A DNA stretch of 64,000 nucleotides from RUG13409 sp045546135 (GCA_045546135.1 JAZQCD010000008.1:1-64000), one strand, 5' to 3'; numbered from the stretch's first letter, positions 1-8,151 are shown. Numbers and translations: made by a program. The notes: a model not told the origin generated them from the letters alone.

Positions 1-63
1 ATGAGCAAAGATCATAAGCGCATAGCGGCTAAAAAATCGTCTACATTGTTTGAAGATGATTAA
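1..63 (+). CDS. C-terminal end of an unidentified plus-strand gene (partial)
   Basis: An open frame runs from base 1 to a TAA at 61-63 and encodes about 20 lysine-rich residues ending in F-E-D-D. It begins with ATG at base 1, but with no upstream sequence it could equally be the tail of a longer protein, which I think more likely. The short basic stretch gives no family. It converges on the minus-strand AOR operon. Function unknown. Confidence 0.35.
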   Translation: MSKDHKRIAAKKSSTLFEDD

Positions 64-111
64 GGTCTTTCGAACAGACTAAGTAAAATCGCATCAAGAA
101 CTATAGACAGG

Positions 112-468
112 TCAATCTATAATTGAAACGAAGTAACTCGAAGCATTTTCATTATCAAACAACAGGTCTTCATAAATGCCTGCTCTGAAATGAGAAAAAC
201 CACAGTAAGGACATTTTTTGTGACCATTATATTCTGAATCAATGACCTTTTTTGCATCGGCATATGATGCAAAGTCTCCCAGAGGTTCAGAATATGTACA
301 TAATGTAAAGGCCGTAGTTTTATGATCGCACCAAAAATTCGTACATACAGCATAATAGGCTGCTTTCTTTACGCCAAGTTCAGGTCTCAGTTCAAAGAAA
401 CTGTCATGTGAACTTTCAGTAGTACCTCTGTCACTGTTTTTTGCACTTATGGTTATCTGCTTTATCAT
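112..468 (-). CDS. Small zinc-ribbon-like hypothetical protein, last gene of the AOR operon
   Basis: A 118-residue protein I do not recognise. It has a Cys-rich pair around residues 42-47 (V-C-T-N-F-W-C) and a C-P-Y-C-G knuckle near residue 87, so a single zinc-binding or rubredoxin-like fold is plausible. No signal peptide or membrane segment. It starts 15 bases after the AOR stop behind an AAAGG ribosome site, so it is almost certainly cotranscribed with the oxidoreductase. It could be a small metal-binding accessory or electron-transfer protein, or unrelated to the operon; the position is the only link. Confidence 0.6.
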   Translation of the reverse strand: MIKQITISAKNSDRGTTESSHDSFFELRPELGVKKAAYYAVCTNFWCDHKTTAFTLCTYSEPLGDFASYADAKKVIDSEYNGHKKCPYCGFSHFRAGIYEDLLFDNENASSYFVSIID

Positions 469-483
469 AATATTGACCTTTCA

Positions 484-2532
484 TTACTGCACTCTGTGAG
501 ATTCCATGAGTTTATCAATATCGTCAAGACCATGTTCTCTTAATATCTCACTTGTCGGTATGCCATTTTTATCCCACTTTGCAAGGGCATAGAATCTATC
601 AAGCAATGCTTCAAATCTGACAGGATCTACTTTCTTTCCTGTAGTCCAGTCGCCACGAGGTTGGATATCGCATGCCAGCATGTCAAATACCTTATCTCTG
701 TTGTGTTCCATAATACTGTAACATCTTTCCATAAGGTAGATCTTTTCAGCATTATATTCCATTATTTCTGTAGTATAAGGGACACCAGTAACAGCGCTCA
801 TGATCTTAGCTTCGATATCGAAGTCTCCTATAAACTTATTGTCTTTGTTCTTTGGATCTGCAAGAAGCGGATAATATCTGTCGCACAGGACTCCGCAGCC
901 GATCATGATGCCTCTTAGAGTATTTTTGTATGCCGTATACTCTTTATCTGTATATGCAAGATCGTCAAATGTTTCTTCATCCAAGTCGCCCTCAGGATAG
1001 AATTCGCATTTGCGTCTTGTATGATGAGGACCTATCCCCCACTTTACGCCGTAATACTCCTCGGCAGCTTCTTCATAGAACTGTCCATTGCCGCCTTGTG
1101 TTCCTGCAAGGAGGACATACCTGTGTCCTGAGTCGCTTATTGGATCTCTGCTGTCAATGGCATACTGAAGTACTACCGGTACCCAATGGGGATATCTGAA
1201 ATTCTTCCAGCAGTCTGTGCCAAGTGAGTGGGTGCAATAACCATAGAAAGCGTGTGGAGAGTACTTTTTCCATACTCCGCCGTACTTTTCTTCAAGTCTT
1301 GCAATACCCTCTGCAAGTTCATCCCCTATTCCTTCTCTGTTTCCGCACATCCAAACAAGCTTTGGCATCTGCTCAGGATCGTCTACATCCCACTTAAATC
1401 CCAAATATTCGGAAACATCTATACCTTCCATCTCCATTTCAGTGAGCCAGAGGTATATAGATTGGAACTCCCATGAGTCAAGACCCAGGTTATTTGTATG
1501 AGCGACTGCTTCCAAAGCGCTGCGAAGATTAACAGGCCATCTATATGGTCTGCCAAGTTTCTCCATGTACCATTCCTTTTCGATCTCGGAAGTCGGAAGC
1601 CATCCCAGGGTAGCTATATCTACACATTTATATGTGTTTATAGGTGCATTTTGATGAAATGTGCCTTTAAGTCCTCTGAAGTATGTATTTACATTGTGGC
1701 ATTTTGCACCGCAACCTCTGCATGCAACATTAAGAGCGGATGTATATGTAATATCGCCGTTCTTTAGCAGTTCATCGCCTGTTTGATATACAAAATTGGG
1801 GGCCTGCGGCTTGATCGTTCCTTTTGTGAAGCCCCATTTATCCAAAGCGCTGTTTCTGAGGTTCTGAGTCTCTTCAAAATCGGAGATGCTCACTTCTTTT
1901 GAACCGGTGAAAACAAGTGCTTTTACTTTTTTATCGCCCATTACGGCACCGAATCCGCCTTGACCTGCAGCATGACCTGTATTGCACATTACGGCTGCCC
2001 AGCGGACCAGTTTTTCTCCTGCAGGACCTATCATGCAGGCATCTGCATCAGGCCCGAAATCTTCTCTGACAAGCTGCTCTGTAGTATTTATATCCTGACC
2101 CCAATATCTGTTTTGAGCATCATGAAATACTACTCCGTTTTGATCTATCTGAAGGAGAACAGGTGTCTCAGATTTATTGACCAAAATGACGCCGTCATAG
2201 CCTGCATACTTAAGACCTGTAGCCCAGCGGCCGCCCATGCCTGACCTTGTAAAATGCTCTGGATACGTAGCTGCACCCACTGTACATATATATCCTCTGC
2301 CGCTGCCAAATACCGGAGTACCTGTTACAGGACCGACCATATACATGAGCAGGTTACCTGGATCATAGGCTTTAGTTCCTGGTTTCATATAGTCCCATGC
2401 AAGCTTTATTGCAAGGCCTCTTGCGCCCATATATTCTTCGCAAAGATCGCTTACATCTATTGTTTTGTATGATTTGTCTTTAAGATCCACCCAAAGGATC
2501 TTACCGTGCCATCCGTATTTTAATTCTGCCAT
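484..2532 (-). CDS. Aldehyde:ferredoxin oxidoreductase family protein (tungstopterin enzyme)
   Basis: At 682 residues this is full length for the AOR family, which interconverts aldehydes or other low-potential substrates and carboxylates using a tungsten bis-pterin and one 4Fe-4S cluster, with ferredoxin as electron partner. Visible: N-terminal domain opening Y-G-W-H-G-K-I-L, glycine-rich pterin-contacting segments (G-S-G-R-G about residue 76; G-Q-G-G-F-G-A about 190), and cluster ligands C271-x2-C274-x3-C278 with a distal Cys near 546 or 550. The ATG has an AGGTG ribosome site and follows the ferredoxin gene by 8 bases, making an AorA/AorB-like pair. Substrate cannot be read from sequence; the neighbouring carboxylate-type MFS carriers suggest an organic acid or its aldehyde. 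Confidence 0.93.
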   Translation of the reverse strand: MAELKYGWHGKILWVDLKDKSYKTIDVSDLCEEYMGARGLAIKLAWDYMKPGTKAYDPGNLLMYMVGPVTGTPVFGSGRGYICTVGAATYPEHFTRSGMGGRWATGLKYAGYDGVILVNKSETPVLLQIDQNGVVFHDAQNRYWGQDINTTEQLVREDFGPDADACMIGPAGEKLVRWAAVMCNTGHAAGQGGFGAVMGDKKVKALVFTGSKEVSISDFEETQNLRNSALDKWGFTKGTIKPQAPNFVYQTGDELLKNGDITYTSALNVACRGCGAKCHNVNTYFRGLKGTFHQNAPINTYKCVDIATLGWLPTSEIEKEWYMEKLGRPYRWPVNLRSALEAVAHTNNLGLDSWEFQSIYLWLTEMEMEGIDVSEYLGFKWDVDDPEQMPKLVWMCGNREGIGDELAEGIARLEEKYGGVWKKYSPHAFYGYCTHSLGTDCWKNFRYPHWVPVVLQYAIDSRDPISDSGHRYVLLAGTQGGNGQFYEEAAEEYYGVKWGIGPHHTRRKCEFYPEGDLDEETFDDLAYTDKEYTAYKNTLRGIMIGCGVLCDRYYPLLADPKNKDNKFIGDFDIEAKIMSAVTGVPYTTEIMEYNAEKIYLMERCYSIMEHNRDKVFDMLACDIQPRGDWTTGKKVDPVRFEALLDRFYALAKWDKNGIPTSEILREHGLDDIDKLMESHRVQ

Positions 2533-2540
2533 ATGTTCAC

Positions 2541-2987
2541 CTACTCTGCCTGCAATGCTCCGTAATAACAGATCTCAACACATGCAGGACCTTTTTCTCT
2601 GCCCCTGCAAAGATCGCATTTTATGATCTTTTTTTCGTCATTTAAAAGTTCTCTTTTGATAAGTGGAAATGCTTCATCAGAAAAGGGGCAAGCCTTAACA
2701 CATAGGCCGCATTTTACACACAGCTCTTGATCTACATACTTAGCACCTGTTGTTTCATCGACCTTTATCGCATGTTTAGGACATGCATCCATGCATGAAG
2801 CGCTTTTGCATTGTTTACATACATGGATCTCAAAAATGTGATTATAGAAATCCGCATCCAACCTTATGGCAGAGAGATACCTGCTTGCTTTTCCGAAATG
2901 AGCAGCTGAACATGCCATTTCGCAGCTTGCACATCCTGCGCATAGATCTTTATTGAATTTGATTCTCTTAATATTTTTCAATGCCAA
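2541..2987 (-). CDS. Four-cluster 4Fe-4S ferredoxin-type electron transfer subunit
   Basis: A 148-residue HycB/DmsB-like iron-sulfur protein. Sixteen cysteines fall in four groups (C-x2-C-x2-C-x3-C; C-x2-C-x4-C-x3-C-P; C-x2-C-x2-C-x3-C-P; C-x2-C-x8-C-x3-C), enough for four 4Fe-4S clusters. Known partners of AOR enzymes have this layout and carry electrons to or from ferredoxin or NAD-linked subunits. I chose a TTG start at 2987 because AAAGGAG sits five bases before it; an in-frame ATG at 3008 has no ribosome site and overlaps the stop of the upstream MFS gene. It lies directly before the AOR gene and is probably its electron conduit. Confidence 0.88.
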   Translation of the reverse strand: MALKNIKRIKFNKDLCAGCASCEMACSAAHFGKASRYLSAIRLDADFYNHIFEIHVCKQCKSASCMDACPKHAIKVDETTGAKYVDQELCVKCGLCVKACPFSDEAFPLIKRELLNDEKKIIKCDLCRGREKGPACVEICYYGALQAE

Positions 2988-3004
2988 TGTATCTCCTTTA
3001 AATA

Positions 3005-4282
3005 TCATTCGGCAGTGCCGCCTGCATCTTGAAATGAAGAGACGGATACTTTTCCTTCTTTTTCATGTTTGATGATCAAATACTGAGCGATAGCGATGGA
3101 TACACATATCATTGCTGCAAACATAGCATATGGTATAGCATAGCTTCCTGTATATTTTGCAATAAATCCAGGTACTACAGAAAAGGCCATTACGCCGAGC
3201 TGATTCACAAGGTTCATCCTCTGGAAGCCTTTTGCATAGTCTTCCGGCTTATACAGTGATGAAGCCCAAAGGCTTGTACCTATGGTGTTGTAAGGGAAAC
3301 TAAGGCCAATGAATACTGATGCAAGCATTATTACCCAGTAATTCTGAGTATAGGCAAAGCAGCAAAGCCCAACTCCTAAAGTTGCAAAGATCATACTGAA
3401 AGCGTTCGTCTTCGTAACACCAAACTTGTCAGCGAGAGGTCCGTAAACAAGTTTCGATGCTGTAAGGACTCCGCCCCATACAGACAAGGCTGATGCTGCC
3501 TGAGCATTTGTGAATCCGCAGTTTGTATAGTGAAGTGTAAACAGCTGTGTTGCTTCATATGATCCTATTCCCTGAAGCGCCATTGCTACAAGAAGGAGAA
3601 CTGTCATTCCTGTTCCTATGGAGCGATCTGTCTGATTGTTGATCTTGACTTTCACTTCTTGTGATTCACCTTCTCCGTAGGGTAACAGACCCTTATCTTC
3701 AGGCCTGTTATACAGGAATAAAGATGATCCTAAACCAAGGACTGAAACTACAGCTGCTGACAAATATAAAGCCATATCAAGACCGTAGTTTTCTATCACT
3801 TTGACTGTGATATTCGGCACAAAGACCGTCGAAAGGCCTGTACCGGATATACATATGGATAGAGCAAGGCCTCTGTTCTTTATGAACCAACGGTTGATAA
3901 GCAGTGTTACAGGAAATGTGGAACCCAATGTGCTCCCTACTCCGCCTACAAATGTAGCTACCATAAGCATGACTACTGAGTTTGCATTTGCATACATCGC
4001 AAGGGATATGCCGCAAAGGAAGACCCCTGCCATGATGCCTTTTTTTAGACCAAGCTTTTCAAAATATTTGTTGGCAAAAGCAAGAGATATGATACCGGCA
4101 GCACTCCTGACGGTTACGATCAATGCGATCTGAGAGTCATCAAATCCTCTTAATTCCCTGAAATATGGATAATATGTACTGAATGAGTTTAGCATCACTC
4201 CTGTAGTCATAAAGATTATGATAGTGGAAAAGAAACATATAACCCAGTAATATGAACTTTTTTTGTTCTGATTTATAGTCAT
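3005..4282 (-). CDS. MFS transporter, oxalate:formate antiporter-like
   Basis: A 425-residue protein with about twelve hydrophobic helices. Its N-terminal helix followed by a Y-Y-P-Y-F-R-E loop, and N-R-W-F-I-K-N-R-G after helix 4, resemble the oxalate/formate antiporter branch of the major facilitator superfamily, which exchanges small carboxylates. ATG at 4282 is preferred over an upstream in-frame ATG at 4324 because AAGGA lies eight bases before it and the longer form would include a hairpin. It is the second of two adjacent but unrelated MFS genes in the AOR operon and is the better candidate for carboxylate exchange. Confidence 0.82.
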   Translation of the reverse strand: MTINQNKKSSYYWVICFFSTIIIFMTTGVMLNSFSTYYPYFRELRGFDDSQIALIVTVRSAAGIISLAFANKYFEKLGLKKGIMAGVFLCGISLAMYANANSVVMLMVATFVGGVGSTLGSTFPVTLLINRWFIKNRGLALSICISGTGLSTVFVPNITVKVIENYGLDMALYLSAAVVSVLGLGSSLFLYNRPEDKGLLPYGEGESQEVKVKINNQTDRSIGTGMTVLLLVAMALQGIGSYEATQLFTLHYTNCGFTNAQAASALSVWGGVLTASKLVYGPLADKFGVTKTNAFSMIFATLGVGLCCFAYTQNYWVIMLASVFIGLSFPYNTIGTSLWASSLYKPEDYAKGFQRMNLVNQLGVMAFSVVPGFIAKYTGSYAIPYAMFAAMICVSIAIAQYLIIKHEKEGKVSVSSFQDAGGTAE

Positions 4283-4298
4283 CGATTTGTTCCTTATA

Positions 4299-4334
4299 AA
4301 GTTGTGAGATGCTTTTTTAAGCATCTCACAACTT
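4299..4334 (-). terminator. Intercistronic hairpin between the two MFS genes
   Basis: Perfect 14-base arms (AAGTTGTGAGATGC and its complement) flank an eight-base loop. On the minus transcript it is followed only by TTTAT, so it is more likely a partial terminator or an mRNA-stabilising stem than a full stop. It would lower expression of the second MFS, ferredoxin and AOR relative to the genes upstream. Confidence 0.6.
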
Positions 4335-4360
4335 CTCTTTTATCGGTTATTATTAACGCA

Positions 4361-5563
4361 TTAAGCTTTGGCTCTTGCTTCAGCAGCATCGAGAGATTTC
4401 TTTCCAAGGACTATGATGAGTACCATTACGAGCCATACGATGAGGCATCCTACATTAGCACTGTCATAGATGGTATTTCTCTTGAGCACGGCATCTGCTC
4501 CGAGTATGAAGTATGTGGAGATGTATACTCCAAGCATATTTGTAGCAACAAGAAGTGTTGATGCAAATCCAAGGGATTCAGGCTTGCATATGTCGGCAAG
4601 CTTTACCTGAAGTGATGTAAGGCAGATAGAGAAGCATACACCGGCAAGGAATACACATGCGATGTTGATAACAAGGCTTGCCGGGAAGAATCCGATAAGA
4701 CCTACGAATGCTGCTACACCGATCATTGCTGCGATAAGAGATGCTTTCTTGAATACTTTGTTGAATGCTCCGATTACAAGTCCTCCGCATGTAGCGCCTA
4801 CGCTGTAAAGTGAAAGTACTGTTCCGGCAAGTGCAGCAGAACCGATGTTATATGTCTCAAACTGTCCGGAAAGGCTCATGAGGAGTGGATATACTGTACC
4901 GGTCATAACTGCCTGCATTACAGCAAATACCCATACCCAAGCTGTCATTCTTGTCTTTGTCTTTGGTCCTTCTACAGATGGATCTGCTGCAGCTTCCTTT
5001 TCAGGCTCCTTAAGGAAGAGGATAAGAAGAACTGCTGCAGGTACTGCAAAGATGTTGATCCAAAATGCTGCAGTCCAGCTGATGCCAACGAGCATTCCTA
5101 CAAGTGGTCCTGCAACGATACCGAATACGAACATCATTGAGTTGCCAAGACCTACGAGTTTTCCGTATCTTTCAGAAGATACTGTTGCTGCAAGAAGAGC
5201 ATTTCTTGGTCCTACAAGTCCGATACCGACACCCATGAGGGCTCTGAATGCAAGTACTACTGTCCATGTCGGATGGATAAAGATGGGTCCAAGTCCGCCT
5301 ACTGCAAGGCAGAGAGCTCCTGCTACCATTGCTGCCTTATAAGGGATCTTCTTACCAACGAAGGGTGCAATGAGAAGCATTACAGGTACGCAGATGAGAG
5401 AGTAAAGTGTTGTAAGCTGCAGAATAGATGCAACTGATTCATTTGGCCATGCTGCCTGGCAAGCTGCAATGGCAGGGTTTTCTGCGGCGCCAAGGCCGGA
5501 GATAAGGTATACAAGCATTATGGCTACAACAGCCATTGTATTGTTATTTTTCTTTTCGCTCAT
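4361..5563 (-). CDS. MFS transporter, drug/metabolite DHA1-like
   Basis: A 400-residue protein with about twelve membrane helices. After helix 2 there is P-F-V-G-K-K-I-P-Y-K-A, the MFS motif A position, and an R-A-L-M-G-V-G-I-G-L-V-G-P-R-N segment resembles motif B/C of the 12-helix drug:proton antiporter group. This family exports or imports small organic molecules by proton coupling. It sits downstream of the 43-residue ORF and UroD-fold gene and upstream of the OFA-type carrier. Two different carriers in one operon suggest that substrate and product cross the membrane by separate routes. Ligand unknown. Confidence 0.8.
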   Translation of the reverse strand: MSEKKNNNTMAVVAIMLVYLISGLGAAENPAIAACQAAWPNESVASILQLTTLYSLICVPVMLLIAPFVGKKIPYKAAMVAGALCLAVGGLGPIFIHPTWTVVLAFRALMGVGIGLVGPRNALLAATVSSERYGKLVGLGNSMMFVFGIVAGPLVGMLVGISWTAAFWINIFAVPAAVLLILFLKEPEKEAAADPSVEGPKTKTRMTAWVWVFAVMQAVMTGTVYPLLMSLSGQFETYNIGSAALAGTVLSLYSVGATCGGLVIGAFNKVFKKASLIAAMIGVAAFVGLIGFFPASLVINIACVFLAGVCFSICLTSLQVKLADICKPESLGFASTLLVATNMLGVYISTYFILGADAVLKRNTIYDSANVGCLIVWLVMVLIIVLGKKSLDAAEARAKA

Positions 5564-5584
5564 TTTATTATCCTCTTTTTTTAT

Positions 5585-5716
5585 TTAAGCACCGATCATT
5601 GTTGTTATAGCCTGAATGACGCATGCTGTTTTGTCGCAGCCTTCAGGAACTTCAGTGATATCTATGATCTTCTGGAGATCTTCATCCCAATTGAATTCAA
5701 AATGTCTGTCTTCCAT
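5585..5716 (-). CDS. 43-residue small protein between UroD-fold gene and MFS gene
   Basis: A short ORF (ATG at 5716, TAA at 5585-5587) encodes 43 residues: an acidic N-terminus with F-N-W-D-E-D, a central E-V-P-E-G-C, then D-K-T-A-C and a hydrophobic C-terminus ending M-I-G-A. AGGAGG lies seven bases before the ATG, one of the best ribosome sites in the window, and spacing to both neighbours is operon-like. The two cysteines are spaced C-x4-C. I do not recognise a family. It may be a small subunit or chaperone of the UroD-fold protein, or a metal or thiol carrier; this is inference from position only. Confidence 0.7.
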   Translation of the reverse strand: MEDRHFEFNWDEDLQKIIDITEVPEGCDKTACVIQAITTMIGA

Positions 5717-5728
5717 GAATGTATCCTC

Positions 5729-6910
5729 CTATTTATCCATCTTTCCGTATTCTCTTACGAAATCCATAACTGCCTTGAGGTTTTCACCCTTTGCATCGAT
5801 AGGCCAGGACATGATGCTTGCTGTGGACATGATGTACTTTCCGTCATAACCGACATCATCGATAAGACCTTTTGCTTCATCGATACAATCTTGAGGAGTA
5901 CCAAGTCCAAGATTTGTTCTTCCAAGGCCGCCAAGAGGTGTCAGGTTCGGATTGTTCTTCTTGAACTCACGGATATCGTCATTTTCAAGGTACAAAGAGA
6001 AGTGTCCTTCCGGCATATCGCGGAAATAATCTGCTTCCGGTTTGACTGAGCCTTCCATAAGGAACATTGCTGTCCAGTCGTTCTTTACAGTCACATCTAC
6101 AAACTCATTGAAATACGGTACATAGAATTTCTCGAACTGTTTGCCGCTTAAGAAAGTGTGTGCAAGTCCGTATGACCAGTTTGTAAAGCTTACATCCCTG
6201 TCCGGATTGTATTGATTGAGAACGAAGTTGATGCCGCCGAGTTCTTCATATGTCTTGTGGCAGAACTCATCGAGCAATGCTTCTTTTCTTCTGAGGTCTA
6301 TGGACATTCCTTTGATGCCTCTCATATTCATTACTTCTTCGAAAGGAGGAACGAATACGCCGCATACCTGATCGGGAACTCCGTAGTGGTTATAGAGTCT
6401 GTCTAAGATCTTTCCTGAATAGATGTTTGTTTCTGCTGCTACGGTTGCTGCTTTTGCAATACCCTTGATAGCCTCTTCTTTTGAATCAAAGAGTCTTGGT
6501 ATGACATTTTCAAATGCGAATCTTGCAGAACCTTTTGTGAGTCTGTCAACATACTCATTGGAATCCATCTTTTCAGAGTCTGTTACATTAAGACCTTCTT
6601 CCTTGTCAAGATCATACATCTGATTCTTGAGTAGTCCTGCTTCCTTGCACATATATGTTGCTGCGTTTCTGCAGCCTACTGCTGTATAAGAGTCAAATTG
6701 ATAGATCTCAGCAAAGCGGCATACAGCGTTGTACATCTTTGTATAGTCAAATACGCACTCAGTCAACTTATATCCTGCATCATAGATCCACCATGTATGT
6801 CCGTTTGAATAGGTCGGGATCCTTGTAGGCGTTACATCTTTTCTGATAGCACCTTCAAATGCTCTTACTCTTTCTTTTCTAAGTGCTACAGGGTCGTCGA
6901 ATTTACCCAT
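5729..6910 (-). CDS. Uroporphyrinogen decarboxylase-superfamily protein, divergent
   Basis: A 393-residue protein of the UroD/MtaA TIM-barrel superfamily, judged from overall pattern and the C-terminal segment with I-M-S-T-A-S-I-M-S-W-P-I-D-A-K-G-E-N-L. Family members decarboxylate uroporphyrinogen or move methyl groups between substrates and corrinoids. The zinc ligands of methyltransferase members (H-x-C and a later C before a P-x-E-N-like turn) are absent: the corresponding places read M-E-G and S-T-A-S. It therefore is probably neither heme enzyme nor classical zinc methyltransferase. First gene of the operon, with AAAGGAG before the ATG and a promoter about 115 bases upstream. No corrinoid protein is nearby. 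Confidence 0.8.
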   Translation of the reverse strand: MGKFDDPVALRKERVRAFEGAIRKDVTPTRIPTYSNGHTWWIYDAGYKLTECVFDYTKMYNAVCRFAEIYQFDSYTAVGCRNAATYMCKEAGLLKNQMYDLDKEEGLNVTDSEKMDSNEYVDRLTKGSARFAFENVIPRLFDSKEEAIKGIAKAATVAAETNIYSGKILDRLYNHYGVPDQVCGVFVPPFEEVMNMRGIKGMSIDLRRKEALLDEFCHKTYEELGGINFVLNQYNPDRDVSFTNWSYGLAHTFLSGKQFEKFYVPYFNEFVDVTVKNDWTAMFLMEGSVKPEADYFRDMPEGHFSLYLENDDIREFKKNNPNLTPLGGLGRTNLGLGTPQDCIDEAKGLIDDVGYDGKYIMSTASIMSWPIDAKGENLKAVMDFVREYGKMDK

Positions 6911-7024
6911 TATTAGTTCTCCTTTCAGATAAAACCTTTAACATTAATGATTGCTTATCAAGACCTGATGTGATCAGCCTTGGCCTTCGGCTCCGATCCA
7001 AGTTCAAATCTTTTTTACATGTGA

Positions 7025-7053
7025 ACTATAAAATAAATAATATTAATTGTAAA
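7025..7053 (-). promoter_or_regulatory. Sigma-A promoter of the UroD-AOR operon
   Basis: TTTACA (7048-7053) and TATAGT (7025-7030) are separated by 17 bases. Transcription would begin near 7018, leaving a leader of about 108 bases before the UroD-fold ATG. The leader contains a small stem (GATC..AGCC / GGCT..GATC, about 6977-7003) with no strong T-run. Confidence 0.6.
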
Positions 7054-7077
7054 ATAGATTAGATTTATATATACTAT

Positions 7078-7105
7078 AAGCGATGCTTATACATTAGCAT
7101 CGCTT
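7078..7105. promoter_or_regulatory. Probable LysR operator (inverted repeat)
   Basis: AAGCGATGC and GCATCGCTT form perfect 9-base arms separated by ten AT-rich bases, between divergent lysR and the UroD-fold operon. A partial direct repeat, CTTATACATT, overlaps it (7086-7095 and 7103-7112). It lies about 25 bases upstream of the operon -35 box and 32 bases before the LysR start, the usual place for a LysR-type recognition site controlling both genes. Confidence 0.6.
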
Positions 7106-7136
7106 ATACATTTTATCTTCGTCTAAGGGCTCTATT

Positions 7137-8066
7137 ATGGAAACTATCAAACTAAGGCATTTTATCGCTGTTTGCAAAAACAACTGCAATCTCTCTAAGG
7201 CTGCTTCAAAGCTGTATATCACCCAACCTGCCTTGAGCCAATCCATATCAGGCCTTGAAGAAGAGCTGGGGACAGAACTTTTCAGCAGGGTCAAGGGTCG
7301 TCTGCATCTGAGTGAAAAAGGAACCATAGCTCTGGATATAGCAAAGGCGATCATAGCTAAAGAGGATGAACTTGTAAGCAGCATGGGCAAACTTGATCCA
7401 AAGCTTTCCATATTCTCTATAGAACCGAATCTGACTGTCGTGATCACTACGGGATTCCTTCTTGAAAGACCTGACACCAAATTCTTACATGATTACGACA
7501 CCACGGTCCTTGATTGTGACAAATTGATCCAAGATGATAAATATGATCTTTATATCACCGATAGACCTTGCAGCGATCCAAAGTATGAGTGTCTGTTTTT
7601 ACTAAACGACTGTGAATATGCCTATGTACCTAAGAATTCCCGTTTCTATGGAAGAAAAGCAGCATATCTGGAAGAACTTGACCAAGAGAATTTTATAAGG
7701 CCTACAGACAGTTATGCAGCAACAGGAGGACTTCCTTTCAGAGTATCTACCTATTTATCGAAGATCATAGAAAACAAGAATATCAAGATAAAGTATATGG
7801 ACCCAGGTATCGTGCAGCAGGTCTTCAGAAGCGGTGTAAATGATGCTTATAACGATTTATACAGATTCCTGCCAACCCTGTCCTTCTATACCCTGTATAG
7901 AAGCGGGATCTATCTTAAAGACAGAAAAAGGCTCATAAAACTAAAGGACCCGGAAATGACCATACCATATTATCTGGTCTATAAAAAGAAACATTCGGAA
8001 ATAGTTGAAGATTTTCTCTTATGGCTGAAAAATAACTATAACGATATTTTTAAACTTCCGCTCTAA
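7137..8066 (+). CDS. LysR-family transcriptional regulator
   Basis: A 309-residue regulator. The N-terminal winged helix-turn-helix is clear (L-R-H-F-I-A-V-C then S-K-A-A-S-K-L-Y-I-T-Q-P-A-L-S-Q-S about residues 6-36), followed by E-E-E-L-G-T-E-L-F-S-R and a periplasmic-binding-protein-like effector domain. It is the only complete plus-strand gene in the window and is transcribed away from the UroD-AOR operon with a shared 226-base control region. By family rule it should respond to a small ligand, probably substrate or product of the operon, and act through the palindrome at 7078-7105. The effector domain is divergent, so the ligand cannot be guessed. Confidence 0.92.
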   Translation: METIKLRHFIAVCKNNCNLSKAASKLYITQPALSQSISGLEEELGTELFSRVKGRLHLSEKGTIALDIAKAIIAKEDELVSSMGKLDPKLSIFSIEPNLTVVITTGFLLERPDTKFLHDYDTTVLDCDKLIQDDKYDLYITDRPCSDPKYECLFLLNDCEYAYVPKNSRFYGRKAAYLEELDQENFIRPTDSYAATGGLPFRVSTYLSKIIENKNIKIKYMDPGIVQQVFRSGVNDAYNDLYRFLPTLSFYTLYRSGIYLKDRKRLIKLKDPEMTIPYYLVYKKKHSEIVEDFLLWLKNNYNDIFKLPL

Positions 8067-8072
8067 TAAAAG

Positions 8073-8100
8073 TAGGGACCCTTTTATATAAGGATCCCTA
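8073..8100. terminator. Bidirectional terminator between lysR and lipoprotein gene
   Basis: TAGGGACCC and GGATCCCTA form a 9-base stem with one mismatch. It is followed by TTATTGTTATT on plus and by CTTTTATT on minus, so it can end the converging transcripts of lysR and the 8152-8958 gene. Confidence 0.65.
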
Positions 8101-8151
8101 TTATTGTTATTAAAAATCGTGGTTGCAATGATCTGCCTAAGTCAGGAAACA

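Noticed and set aside
61..111. Terminator between the first gene end and the AOR operon
   Set aside because: TATAGA..TCTATA is a short AT stem overlapping the stop of the 118-residue gene and lacks a T-run.
6911..7018. Riboswitch in the 108-base leader of the UroD-AOR operon
   Set aside because: Only a short interrupted stem is visible; no known aptamer core (cobalamin, Moco/Wco, TPP) that I could recognise.
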